A stretch of 64,000 nucleotides of DNA from Molossus alvarezi (lineage: Eukaryota; Chordata; Mammalia; Chiroptera; Molossidae), in assembly GCA_037176705.1 (NCBI GenBank), contig CM073889.1:53127596-53191595 (forward strand), given 5' to 3'. The notes beneath the pieces are model-generated. The model was not told the origin of the DNA. It ran no database searches and saw only the letters and a program-made list of their open reading frames with translations. Positions within the stretch are counted from its first letter, which is position 1. The number at the start of each line of letters is the position of its first letter. The translations under genes were made by a program, and so were the position numbers. This document shows positions 50,426-63,954 of the stretch, one piece after another.

Positions 50426-52356
50426 TTGATGTGTACATCCAAGGAGAAATACATGAATGTGAAGACACTGACAATACCATGGGTGTTTCACATTGCATTT
50501 CTCTGTGAGTTAGAACAAGAGGAGGGTTCTGGAGAAAAGGCACTTGTACAGTTGACCTGGGTATCAATTTCAATTAGCTACCCACAAATTACGCCCGGTT
50601 TGCGCGGCACAGTTTGCATTGGAGAGTTATCCAGTGTTGCATGTAAATGCAGCTGACTGCCTTCTTTCCTATACGACAAGAAAGTCAATTTGTACGAGAA
50701 GAAGAGGTAACTTTTCAACATACTACTTTTCTTCCTTGGATATGAGTTGTTTGCCTGGAAGAGTCTACAAAGCATCTGGATACCAAATACAGGCTGCGCT
50801 GCAGAAATGAAACATTTTGGTTAGAGCAGTGTTCAGGTCGTGGAAATCTATACCCTATTCAGTTCTACACACATTCTCTCCATGCGTTACCAAATGAATC
50901 AGAGTCATGCCATGGATCCACGATACATTTCACTGTTTGTGCCGATTTCCACATTAACATAAGGTGTAGATACCTGTTTTCTGCAGAGAATTGAATGTAA
51001 ACCCTTGTCCTCAGTGTGAAATGCTGGAATTATCCCGTGGAAATGAATGATAACTCCCGAACTTATGCTTAAAATACCCTGTGACAGATTCAACCTATTT
51101 CTTGATATCTGACAGAATCATCTCCATTATAACAAGGATTCCAAAGAGTTTCAGGCCTTTGAATAATGGTCCTGGATACACATGTTTCAAGAGTATTTCC
51201 CAGAAGAACCTATGAAAATACAGTGGATAATCAAAGGTGTGCATCACTGGTGTTCTTTCTCTGCAGAATTATATAATTACATTCAGTTCAAGAGCAGCAT
51301 GGAAACCTCAATATGGTGTAGTGGCAATTGGACTGTTCAGTGGCTCTCTGTCCTAAAAACAGTGTTCCCATTGACTAACTTCTTCACATACTGTCTAAAT
51401 ATGGTGAAGAAGATTCTTGGGCTATACCCACTTCACAAAACATGGAACCAACACTGGTGTTCTGTTCTGCAGATTATGTGTTAGAACAGTTGAGGAAAGT
51501 ATTGATTCAAGGTAATGTGGCAACCTAACCTTTGCCTATGCCCTTAGACATACTTTTCACCAGAGATCGTTTCTAGGAGCGTTTATACACACCAAACCGA
51601 TTCCAAAAGAACTGTGTTAGAACTCTGCAGTTCAGTTGAGGAAACTCACTTCCATGAAGCCTAGAGCATGAGGCTTCTCCAACCATAAGCTGTTTTGGTT
51701 AAGTACCTAAGAAATGTCTGTTTGTTAAGGTGTAATCACACGAAAACCTAGCAGTGCACGTTTCTTTCTCTTGTTCCCTACACACAATTACAAGACTTGC
51801 TGGTGCAGTCTCAGATATCCTGAATTATGGGCAAAACTCTGTGAGAGCCAGGGGCAACATTCATTGGTGGCATGTTTAAACTTGGGAAATTGAGTACCTT
51901 TGCAAGGAAAGTGTGTAGATACATGTTCTAGTAGGAAACTGATGGAATGATTGAATATTTCCATTTTAGGTCAGGAAATGCACAGATTATGGCAACAGTC
52001 ATGTGAAACACTTGAATATACACACTCTCCTCGTGGTGTGGAGAGATCCAGTCTTCTCCTGGAAAGAAAACTAGGACAGGGCACACTGATGTGTAGAATC
52101 AAAAGTTATCCCCTTTTGTGTTCTGTGTTGGTAATGGTTTCCAAGATTGCACAGTTTTCTACAACATTTCTCAAGGCGATACTTGGAATAAGTATGGTTT
52201 CTTCTGTAGCAGTTTGTTTCGCCTAATTCTTAGAACAGTGAACCAACCTAGGGTCTAGAATGAAATAATGGAAAGATTGATAACCACTGGTGTTACACAT
52301 GTGCCATTCTTGAAACAAAGCAACTGAACACATCTAAAGTGATGTAGTTTAAACAT
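50426..52356 (+). repeat. Monomer M27 (1,931 bp), alpha-like
   Basis: Alpha front with TATGGTGTAG but AAGATTCTTGG and CTAACCTTTG. Private: GAGCATGAGG and CATTTTAGGTC. The 3' end mixes AAAGAAAACTAGG and GTTTTCTAC with AACCACTGG, a combination seen nowhere else here. Confidence 0.96.
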
Positions 52357-54288
52357 TTGATGTGTACATCCAAGGAGAAATATATGAATGTGAAGACACT
52401 GACAATACCATGGGTGTTTCACATTGCATTTCTCTGTGAGTTAGAACAAGAGGAGGGTTCTGGAGAAAAGGCACTTGTACAGTTGACCTGGGTATCAATT
52501 TCAATTAGCTACCCACAAATTATGCCCGGTTTGCGCGGCATAGTTTGCATTGGAGAGTTATCCAGTGTTGCATGTAAATGCAGCTGACTGCCTTCTTTCC
52601 TATACGACAAGAAAGTCAATTTGTACGAGTAGAAGAGCTAACTTTTCAACATACTACTTTTCTTCCTTGGATATGAGTTGTTTGCCTGGAAGAGTCTACA
52701 AAGCATCTGGATACCAAATACAGGCTGCGCTGCAGAAATGAAACATTTTGGTTAGAGCAGTGTTCAGGTCGTGGAAATCTATACCCTATTCAGTTCTACA
52801 CACATTCTCTCCATGCGTTACCAAATGAATCAGAGTCATGCCATGGATCCACCATACATTTCACTGTTTGTGCCGATTTCCACATTAACATAAGGTGTAG
52901 ATACCTGTTTTCTGCAGAGAATTGAATGTAAACCCTTGTCCTCAGTGTGAAATGCTGGAATTATCCCGTGGAAATGAATGATAACTCCCGAACTTATGCT
53001 TAACGTACCCTGTGACAAATTCAACCTATTTCTTGATATCTGACAGAATCATCTCCATTATAACAAGGATTCCAAAGAGTTTCAGGCCTTTGAACAATGG
53101 TCCTGGATTCACATGTTTCAAGAGTATTTCCCAGAAGAACCTATGAAAATACAGTGGATAATCAAAGGTGTGCATCACTGGTGTTCTTTCTCTGCAGAAT
53201 TATATAATTACATTCAGTTCAAGAGCAGCATGGAAACCTCAATATGGTGTAGTGGCAATTGGACTGTTCAGTGGCTCTCTGTCCTAAAAACAGTGTTCCC
53301 ATTGACTAACTTCTTCACATACTGTCTAAATATGGTGAAGAAGTTTTTGGGGCTATACCCACTTCACAAAACATGGAACCAACACTGGTGTTCTGTTCTG
53401 CAGATTATGTGTTAGAACAGTTGAGGAAAGTATTGATTCAAGGTAATGTGGCAACCTAACGTTTGCCTATGCCCTTAGACATACTTCTCACCAGAGATCG
53501 TTTCTAGGAGCGTTTATACACACCAAACCGATTCCAAAAGAACTGTGTTAGAACTCTGCAGTTCAGTTGAGGAAACTCACTTCCATGAAGCCTAGAGCGT
53601 GAGGCTTCTCCAACCATAAGCTGTTTTGGTTAAGTACCTAAGAAATGTCTGTTTGTTAAGGTGTAATCACACGAAAACCTAGCAGTGCACGTTTCTTTCT
53701 CTTGTTCCCTACACACAATTACAAGACTTGCTGGTGCAGTCTCAGATATCCTGAATTATGGGAAAAACTCTGTGAGAGCCAGGGGCAACATTCATTGGTG
53801 GCATGTTTAAACTTGGGAAATTGAGTACCTTTGCAAGGAAAGTGTGTAGATACATGTTCTAGTAGGAAACTGATGGAATGATTGAATATTTCCATTTTGG
53901 GTCAGGAAATGCACAGATCTTGGCAAGAGTCATGTGAAACACTTGAATATAGACACTCTCCTCGTGGTGTGGAGAGATCCAGTCTTCTCCTGGAAAGAAC
54001 AACTAGGACAGGGCACACTGATGTGTAGAATCAAAAGTTATCCCCTTTTGTGTTCTGTGTTGGTAATGGTTTCCAAGATTGCACAGTGTTCTACAACATT
54101 TCTCAAGGCGATACTTGGAATAAGTATGGTTTCTTCTGTAGCAGTTTGTTTCGCCTAATTCTTAGAACAGTGAACCAACCTAGGGTCTAGAATGAAATAA
54201 TGGAAAGATTGATAACTACTGGTGTTACACATGTGCCATTCTTGAAACAAAGCAACTGAACACATCTAAAGTGATGTAGTTTAAACAT
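52357..54288 (+). repeat. Monomer M28 (1,932 bp), type epsilon
   Basis: Second epsilon copy (CCACCATAC, GGAATTATCCC, CTTAACGTACCC). Private AAGTTTTTGGGG at about 53341. The 3' end pairs CTTGGCAAGAG and AACAACTAGG with GTGTTCTAC, so the T-to-G marker has moved onto the other background. Confidence 0.96.
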
Positions 54289-56222
54289 TTGATGTGTACA
54301 TCCAAGGAGAAATACATGAATGTGAAGACACTGACAATACCATGGGTGTTTCACATTGCATTTCTCTGTGAGTTAGAACAAGAGGAGGGTTCTGGAGAAA
54401 AGGCACTTGTACAGTTGACCTGGGTATCAATTTCAATTAGCTACCCACAAATTACGCCCGGTTTGCGCGGCACAGTTTGCATTGGAGAGTTATCCAGTGT
54501 TGCATGTAAATGCAGCTGACTGCCTTCTTTCCTATACGACAAGAAAGTCAATTTGTACGAGAAGAAGAGGTAACTTTTCAACATACTACTTTTCTTCCTT
54601 GGATATGAGTTGTTTGCCTGGAAGAGTCTACAAAGCATCTGGATACCAAATACAGGCTGCGCTGCAGAAATGAAACATTTTGGTTAGAGCAGTGTTCAGG
54701 TCGTGGAAATCTATACCCTATTCAGTTCTACACACATTCTCTCCATGCGTTACCAAATGAATCAGAGTCATGCCATGGATCCACGATACATTTCACTGTT
54801 TGTGCCGATTTCCACATTAACATAAGGTGTAGATACCTGTTTTCTGCAGAGAATTGAATGTAAACCCTTGTCCTGAGTGTGAAATGCTGGAATTATCGCG
54901 TGGAAATGAATGATAACTCCCGAACTTATGCTTAAAATACCCTGTGACAGATTCAACCTATTTCTTGATATCTGACAGAATCATCTCCATTATAACAAGG
55001 ATTCCAAAGAGTTTCAGGCCTTTGAATAATGGTCCTGGATTCACATGTTTCAAGAGTATTTCCCAGAAGAACCTATGAAAATACAGTGGATAATCAAAGG
55101 TGTGCATCACTGGTGTTCTTTCTCTGCAGAATTATATAATTACATGCAGTTCAAGAGCAGCATGGAAACCTCAATATGGTGTAGTGGCAATTGGACTGTT
55201 CAGTGGCTCTCTGTCCTAAAAACAGTGTTCCCATTGACTAACTTCTTCACATACTGTCTAAATATGGTGAAGAAGATTCTTGGGCTATACCCACTTCACA
55301 AAACATGGAACCAACACTGGTGTTCTGTTCTGCAGATTATGTGTTAGAACAGTTGAGGAAAGTATTGATTCAAGGTAATGTGGCAACCTAACGTTTGCCT
55401 ATGCCCTTAGACATACTTCTCACCAGAGATCGTTTCTAGGAGCGTTTATACACACCAAACCGATTCCAAACGAACTGTGTTAGAACTCTGCAGTTCAGTT
55501 GAGGAAACTCTCTTCCATGAAGCCTAGAGAGTGAGGCTTATCCAACCATAAGCTGTTTTGGTTAAGTACCTAAGAAATGTCTGTTTGTTAAGGTGTAATC
55601 ACACGAAACCTAGCAGTGCACGTTTCTTTCTCTTGTTCCCTACACACAATTACAAGACTTGCTGGTGCAGTCTCAGATATCCTGAATTATGGGCAAAACT
55701 CTGTGAGAGCCAGGGGCAACATTCATTGGTGGCATGTTTAAACTTGGGAAATTGAGTACCTTTGCAAGGAAAGTGTGTAGATACATGTTCTAGTAGGAAA
55801 CTGATGGAATGATTGAATATTTCCATTTTGGGTCAGGAAATGCACAGATCTTGGCAAGAGTCATGTGAAACACTTGCATATAGACACTCTCCTCGTGGTG
55901 TGGAGAGATCCAGTCTTCTCCTGGAAAGAACAACTAGGACAGGGCACACTGATGTGTAGAATCAAAAGTTATCCCCTTTTTTGTTCTGTGCTGGTAATGG
56001 TTTCCAAGATTGCATAGTTTTCTACAACATTTCTCAAGGTGATACTTGGAATAAGTATGGTTTCTTCTGTAGCAGTTTGTTTCGCCTAATTCTTAGTCAG
56101 AACAGTGAACCAACCTAGGGTCTAGAATGAAATAATGGAAAGATTGATAACTACTGGTGTTACACATGTGCCATTCTTGAAAAAAGCACCTGAACACATC
56201 TAAAGTGATGTAGTTTAAACAT
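54289..56222 (+). repeat. Monomer M29 (1,934 bp), alpha-to-omega transition copy
   Basis: Alpha-like up to about 54835, omega-like from GTCCTGAGTG (about 54873) onward, including CCAAACGAAC, GAGAGTGAGG, TGTGCTGG, the TCAG insertion and GAAAAAAGCACCTG. Many private changes: TATCGCGTGG, TACATGCAG, ACTCTCTTCC, GCTTATCC, one lost A in CACGAAACC, CTTGCATATAG, TTTTTTGTTC, TTGCATAGTT and AAGGTGATAC. Confidence 0.96.
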
Positions 56223-58154
56223 TTGATGTGTACATCCAAGGAGAAATACATGAATGTGAAGACACTGACAATACCATGGGTGTTTCACATTGCATTTCTC
56301 TGTGAGTTAGAACAAGAGGAGGGTTCTGGAGAAAAGGCACTTGTACAGTTGTCCTGGGTATCAATTTCAATTAGCTACCCACTCATTATGCCCGGTTTGC
56401 GCGGCATAGTTTGCATTGGAGAGTTATCCAGTGTTGCATGTAAATGCAGCTGACTGCCTTCTTTCCTATACGACAAGAAAGACAATTTGTACGAGAAGAA
56501 GAGGTAACTTTTCAACATACTACTTTTCTTCCTTGGATATGAGTTGTTTGCCTGGAAGAGTCTACAAAGCATCTGGATACCAAATACAGGCTGCACTGTA
56601 GAAATGAAACATTTTGGTTAGAGCAGTGTTCAGGTCGTGGAAATCTATACCCTATTCAGTTCTACACACATTCTCTCCATGCGTTACCAAATGAATCAGA
56701 GTCATGCCATGGATCCACGATACATTTCACTGTTTGTGCCGATTTCCACATTAACATAAGGTGTAGATACCTGTTTTCTGCAGAGAATTGAATGTAAACC
56801 CTTGTCCTGAGTGTGAAATGCTGGAATTATCCCGTGGAAATGAATGATAACTCCCGAACTTATGCTTAAAATACCCTGTGACAGATTCAACCTATTTCTT
56901 GATATCTGACAGAATCATCTCCATTATAACAAGGATTCCAAAGAGTTTCAGGCCTTTGAATAATGGTCCTGGATTCACATGTTTCAAGAGTATTTCCCAG
57001 AAGAACCTCTGAAAATACAGTGGATAATCAAAGGTGTGCATCACTGGTGTTCTTTCTCTGCAGAATTATATAATTACATTCAGTTCAAGAGCAGCATGGA
57101 AACTTCAATATGGTGTAGTGGCAATTGGACTGTTCAGTGGCTCTCTGTCCTAAAAACAGTGTTCCCATTGACTAACTTCTTCACATACTGTCTAAATATG
57201 GTGAAGAAGATTCTTGGGCTATACCCACTTCACAAAACATAGAACCAACACTGGTGTTCTGTTCTGCAGATTATGTGTTAAAACAGTTGAGGAAAGTATT
57301 GATTCAAGGTAATGTGGCAACCTAACGTTTGCCTATGCCCTTAGACATACTTCTCACCAGAGATCGTTTCTAGGAGCGTTTATACACACCAAACCGATTC
57401 CAAACGAACTGTGTTAGAACTGTGTTCAGTTGAGGAAACTCACTTCCATGAAGCCTAGAGAGTGAGGCTTCTCCAACCATAAGCTGTTTTGGTTAAGTAC
57501 CTAAGAAATGTCTGTTTGTTAAGGTGTAATCACACGAAAACCTAGCAGTGCACGTTTCTTTCTCTTGTTCCCTACACACAATTACAAGACTTGCTGGTGC
57601 AGTCTCAGATATCCTGAATTATGGGCTAAACTCTGTGAGAGCCAGGGGCAACATTCATTGGTGGCATGTTTAAACTTGGGAAATTGAGTACCTTTGCAAG
57701 GAAAGTGTGTAGATACATGTTCTAGTAGGAAACTGATGGAATGATTGAATATTTCCATTTTGGGTCAGGAAATGCACAGATCTTGGCAAGAGTCATGTGA
57801 AACACTTGAATATAGACACTCTCCTCGTGGTGTGGAGAGATCCAGTCTTCTCCTGGAAAGAACAACTAGGACAGGGCACACTGATGTGTAGAATCAAAAG
57901 TTATCCCCTTTTGTGTTCTGTGCTGGTAATGGTTTCCAAGATTGCACAGTTTTCTACAACATTTCTCAAGGCGATACTTGGAATAAGTATGGTTTCTTCT
58001 GTAGCAGTTTGTTTCGCCTAATTCTTAGTCAGAACAGTGAACCAACCTAGGGTCTAGAATGAAATAATGGAAAGATTGATAACTACTGGTGTTACACATG
58101 TGCCATTCTTGAAAAAAGCACCTGAACACATCTAAAGTGATGTAGTTTAAACAT
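56223..58154 (+). repeat. Monomer M30 (1,932 bp), omega class
   Basis: Omega markers GTTGTCCTGG and AAAGACAATTTG. Private: CCCACTCATTATG, CTGCACTGTAG (loses a PstI site), CCTCTGAAAA, AACTTCAATA, CATAGAACC (stop in the longest ORF at 57240-57242), GTTAAAACAG, a 3-bp loss that removes another PstI site (about 57420), and GGGCTAAAC. Confidence 0.97.
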
Positions 58155-60088
58155 TTGATGTGTACATCCAAGGAGAAATACATGAATGTGAAGACACTGA
58201 CAATACCATGGGTGTTTCACATTGCATTTCTCTGTGAGTTAGAACAAGAGGAGGGTTCTGGAGAAAAGGCACTTGTACAGTTGTCCTGGGTATCAATTTC
58301 AATTAGCTACCCACAAATTATGCCCGGTTTGCGCGGCATAGTTTGCATTGGAGAGTTATCCAGTGTTGCATGTAAATGCAGCTGACTGCCTTCTTTCCTA
58401 TACGACAAGAAAGACAATTTGTACGAGAAGAAGAGGTAACTTTTCAACATACTACTTTTCTTCCTTGGATATGAGTTGTTTGCCTGGAAGAGTCTACAAA
58501 GCATCTCGATACCAAATACAGGCTGCGCTGCAGAAATGAAACATTTTGGTTAGAGCAGTGTTCAGGTCGTGGAAATCTATACCCTATTCAGTTCTACACA
58601 CATTCTCTCCATGCGTTACCAAATGAATCAGAGTCATGCCATGGATCCACGATACATTTCACTGTTTGTGCCGATTTCCACATTAACATAAGGTGTAGAT
58701 ACCTGTTTTCTGCAGAGAATTGAATGTAAACCCTTGTCCTGAGTGTGAAATGCTGGAATTATCCCGTGGAAATGAATGATAACTCCCGAACTTATGCTTA
58801 AAATACCCTGTGACAGATTCAACCTATTTCTTGATATCTGACAGAATCATCTCCATTATAACAAGGATTCCAAAGAGTTTCAGGCCTTTGAATAATGGTC
58901 CTGGATTCACATGTTTCAAGAGTATTTCCCAGAAGAACCTATGAAAATACAGTGGATAATCAAAGGTGTGCATCACTGGTGTTCTTTCTCTGCAGAATTA
59001 TATAATTACATTCAGTTCAAGAGCAGCATGGAAACCTCAATATGGTGTAGTGGCAATTGGACTGTTCAGTGGCTCTCTGTCCTAAAAACAGTGTTCCCAT
59101 TGACTAACTTCTTCACATACTGTCTAAATATGGTGAAGAAGATTCTTGGGCTATACCCACTTCACAAAACATGGAACCAACACTGGTGTTCTGTTCTGCA
59201 GATTATGTGTTAGAAAAGTTGAGGAAAGTATTGTTTCAAGGTAATGTGGCAACCTAACGTTTGCCTATGCCCTTAGACATACTTCTCACCAGAGATCGTT
59301 TCTAGGAGCGTTTATACACACCAAACCGATTCCAAACGAACTGTGTTAGAACTCTGCAGTTCAGTTGAGGAAACTCACTTCCATGAAGCCTAGAGAGTGA
59401 GGCTTCTCCAACCATAAGCTGTTTTGGTTAAGTACCTAAGAAATGTCTGTTTGTTAAGGTGTAATCACACGAAAACCTAGCAGTGCACGTTTCTTTCTCT
59501 TGTTCCCTACACACAATTACAAGACTTGCTGGTGCAGTCTCAGATATCCTGAATTATGGGCAAAACTCTGTGAGAGCCAGGGGCAACATTCATTGGTGGC
59601 ATGTTTAAACTTGGGAAATTGAGTACCTGTGCAAGGAAAGTGTGTAGATACATGTTCTAGTAGGAAACTGATGGAATGATTGAATATTTCCATTTTGGCT
59701 CAGGAAATGCACAGATCTTGGCAAGAGTCATGTGAAACACTTGAATATAGACACTCTCCTCGTGGTGTGGAGAGATCCAATCTTCTCCTGGAAAGAACAA
59801 CTAGGACAGGGCACACTGATGTGTAGAATCAAAAGTTATCCCCTTTTGTGTTCTGTGCTGGTAATGGTTTCCAAGATTGCACAGTTTTCTACAACATTTC
59901 TCAAGGCGATACTTGGAATAAGTATGGTTTCTTCTGAAGCAGTTTGTTTCGCCTAATTCTTAGTCAGAACAGTGAACCAACCTAGGGTCTAGAATGAAAT
60001 AATGGAAAGATTGATAACTACTGGTGTTACACATGTGCCATTCTTGAAAAATCACCTGAACACATCTAAAGTGATGTAGTTTAAACAT
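58155..60088 (+). repeat. Monomer M31 (1,934 bp), omega class
   Basis: Omega markers including CATCTCGATACC. Private: TTAGAAAAGTTG, TTGTTTCAAG, TTGGCTCAGG, ATCCAATCTT, TTCTGAAGCAG, and the 2-bp-shorter GAAAAATCACC. CCTGTGCAAGG is shared with M33. Has the TCAG insertion. Confidence 0.97.
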
Positions 60089-62019
60089 TTGATGTGTACA
60101 TCCAAGGAGAAATACATGAATGTGAAGACACTGACAATACCATGGGTGTTTCACATTGCATTTCTCTGTGAGTTAGAACAAGAGGAGGGTTCTGGAGAAA
60201 AGGCACTTGTACAGTTGTCCTGGGTATCAATTTCAATTAGCTACCCACAAATTATGCCCGGTTTGCGCGGCATAGTTTGCATTGGAGAGTTATCCAGTGT
60301 TGCATGTAAATGCAGCTGACTGCCTTCTTTCCTATACGACAAGAAAGACAATTTGTACGAGAAGAAGAGGTAACTTTTCAACATACTACTTTTCTTCCTT
60401 GGATATGAGTTGTTTGCCTGGAAGAGTCTACAAAGCATCTCGATACCAAATACAGGCTGCGCTGCAGAAATGAAACATTTTGGTTAGAGCAGTGTTCAGG
60501 TCGTGGAAATCTATACCCTATTCAGTTCTACACACATTCTCTCCATGCGTTACCAAATGAATCAGAGTCATGCCATGGATCCACGATACATTTCACTGTT
60601 TGTGCCGATTTCCACATTAACATAAGGTGTAGATACCTGTTTTCTGCAGAGAATTGAATGTAAACCCTTGTCCTGAGTGTGAAATGCTGGAATTATCCCG
60701 TGGAAATGAATGATAACTCCCGAACTTATGCTTAAAATACCCTGTGACAGATTCAACCTATTTCTTGATATCTGACAGAATCATCTCCATTATAACAAGG
60801 ATTCCAAAGAGTTTCAGGCCTTTGAATAATGGTCCTGGATTCACATGTTTCAAGAGTATTTCCCAGAAGAACCTATGAAAATACAGTGGATAATCAAAGG
60901 TGTGCATCACTGGTGTTCTTTCTCTGCAGAATTATATAATTACATTCAGTTCAAGAGCAGCATGGAAACCTCAATATGGTGTAGTGGCAATTGGACTGTT
61001 CAGTGGCTCTCTGTCCTAAAAACAGTGTTCCCATTGACTAACTTCTTCACATACTGTCTAAATATGGTGAAGAAGATTCTTGGGCTATACCCACTTCACA
61101 AAACATGGAACCAACACTGGTGTTCTGTTCTGCAGATTATGTGTTAGAACAGTTGAGGAAAGTATTGATTCAAGGTAATGTGGCAACCTAACGTTTGCCT
61201 ATGCCCTTAGACATACTTCTCACCAGAGATCGTTTCTAGGAGCGTTTATACACACCAAACCGATTCCAAACGAACTGTGTTAGAACTCTGCAGTTCAGTT
61301 GAGGAAACTCACTTCCATGAAGCCTAGAGAGTGAGGCTTCTCCAACCATAAGCTGTTTTGGTTAAGTACCTAAGAAATGTCTGTTTGTTAAGCTGTAATC
61401 ACACGAAAACCTAGCAGTGCACGTTTCTTTCTCTTGTTCCCTACACACAATTACAAGACTTGCTGGTGCAGTCTCAGATATCCTGAATTATGGGCAAAAC
61501 TCTGTGAGAGCCAGGGGCAACATTCATTGGTGGCATGTTTAAACTTGGGAAATTGAGTACCTTTGCAAGGAAAGTGTGTAGATACATGTTCTAGTAGGAA
61601 ACTGATGGAATGATTGAATATTTCCATTTTGGGTCAGGAAATGCACAGATCTTGGCAAGAGTCATGTGAAACACTTGAATATAGACACTCTCCTCGTGGT
61701 GTGGAGAGATCCAGTCTTCTCCTGGAAAGAACAACTAGGACAGGGCACACTGATGTGTAGAATCAAAAGTTATCCCCTTTTGTGTTCTGTGCTGGTAATG
61801 GTTTCCAAGATTGCAGAGTTTTCTACAACATTTCTCAAGGCGATACTTGGAATAAGTATGGTTTCTTCTGTAGCAGTTTGTTTCGCCTAATTCTTAGAAC
61901 AGTGAACCAACCTAGGGTCTAGAATGAAATAATGGAAAGATTGATAACTACTGGTGTTACACATGTGCCATTCTTGAAAAAAGCACCTGAACACATCTAA
62001 AGTGATGTAGTTTAAACAT
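60089..62019 (+). repeat. Monomer M32 (1,931 bp), omega class without TCAG insertion
   Basis: Omega markers throughout, but the junction reads CTTAGAACAG, so the 4-bp insertion is absent, unlike its neighbours. Private: AAGCTGTAATC and TTGCAGAGTTTTC. Confidence 0.97.
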
Positions 62020-63954
62020 TTGATGTGTACATCCAAGGAGAAATACATGAATGTGAAGACACTGACAATACCATGGGTGTTTCACATTGCATTTCTCTGT
62101 GAGTTAGAACAAGAGGAGGGTTCTGGAGAAAAGGCACTTGTACAGTTGTCCTGGGTATCAATTTCAATTAGCTACCCACAAATTATGCCCGGTTTGCGCG
62201 GCATAGTTTGCATTGGAGAGTTATCCACTGTTGCACGTAAATGCAGCTGACTGCCTTCTTTCCTATACGACAAGAAAGACAATTTGTACGAGAAGAAGAG
62301 GTAACTTTTCAACATACTACTTTTCTTCCTTGGATATGAGTTGTTTGCCTGGAAGAGTCTACAAAGCATCTCGATACCAAATACAGGCTGCGCTGCAGAA
62401 ATGAAACATTTTGGTTAGAGCAGTGTTCAGGTCCTGGAAATCTATACCCTATTCAGTTCTACACACATTCTCTCCATGCGTTACCAAATGAATCAGAGTC
62501 ATGCCATGGATCCACGATACATTTCACTGTTTGTGCCGATTTCCACATTAACATAAGGTGTAGATACCTGTTTTCTGCAGAGAATTGAATGTAAACCCTT
62601 GTCCTGAGTGTGAAATGCTGGAATTATCCCGTGGAAATGAATGATAACTCCCGAACTTATGCTTAAAATACCCTGTGACAGATTCAACCTATTTCTTGAT
62701 ATCTGACAGAATCATCTCCATTATAACAAGGATTCCAAAGAGTTTCAGGCCTTTGAATAATGGTCCTGGATTCACATGTTTCAAGAGTATTTCCCAGAAG
62801 AACCTATGAAAATACAGTGGATAATCAAAGGTGTGCATCACTGGTGTTCTTTCTCTGCAGAATTATATAATTACATTCAGTTCAAGAGCAGCATGGAAAC
62901 CTCAATATGGTGTAGTGGCAATTGGACTGTTCAGTGGCTCTCTGTCCTAAAAACAGTGTTCCCATTGACTAACTTCTTCACATACTGTCTAAATATGGTG
63001 AAGAAGATTCTTGGGCTATACCCACTTCACAAAACATGGAACCAACACTGGTGTTCTGTTCTGCAGATTATGTGTTAGAACAGTTGAGGAAAGTATTGAT
63101 TCAAGGTAATGTGGCAAGCTAACGTTTGCCTATGCCCTTAGACATACTTCTCACCAGAGATCGTTTCTAGGAGCGTTTATACACACCAAACCGATTCCAA
63201 ACGAACTGTGTTAGAACTCTGCAGTTCAGTTGAGGAAACTCACTTCCATGAAGCCTAGAGAGTGAGGCTTCTCCAACCATAAGCTGTTTTGGTTAAGTAC
63301 CTAAGAAATGTCTGTTTGTTAAGGTGTAATCACACGAAAACCTAGCAGTGCACGTTTCTTTCTCTTGTTCCCTACACACAATTACAAGACTTGCTGGTGC
63401 AGTCTCAGATATCCTGAATTATGGGCAAAACTCTGTGAGAGCCAGGGGCAACATTCATTGGTGGCATGTTTAAACTTGGGAAATTGAGTACCTGTGCAAG
63501 GAAAGTGTGTAGATACATGTTCTAGTAGGAAACTGATGGAATGATTGAGTATTTCCATTTTGGGTCAGGAAATGCACAGATCTTGGCAAGAGTCATGTGA
63601 AACACTTGAATATAGACACTCTCCTCGTGGTGTGGAGAGATCCAGTCTTCTCCTGGAAAGAACAACTAGGACAGGGCACACTGATGTGTAGAATCAAAAG
63701 TTATCCCCTTTTGTGTTCTGTGCTGGTAATGGTTTCCAAGATTGCACAGTTTTCTACAACATTTCTCAAGGCGATACTTGGAATAAGTATGGTTTCTTCT
63801 GTAGCAGTTTGTTTCGCCTAATTCTTAGTCAGAACAGTGAACCAACCTAGGGTCTAGAATGAAATAATGGAAAGATTGATAACTACTGGTGTTACACATG
63901 TGCCATTCTTGAAAAAAGCACCTGAACACATCTAAAGTGATGTAGTTTAAACAT
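62020..63954 (+). repeat. Monomer M33 (1,935 bp), omega class
   Basis: Omega markers with the TCAG insertion. Private: ATCCACTGTTGCACG and GATTGAGTATTTCC. GGTCCTGG is shared with M3, GGCAAGCTAACG resembles M10, and CCTGTGCAAGG is shared with M31. Confidence 0.97.
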
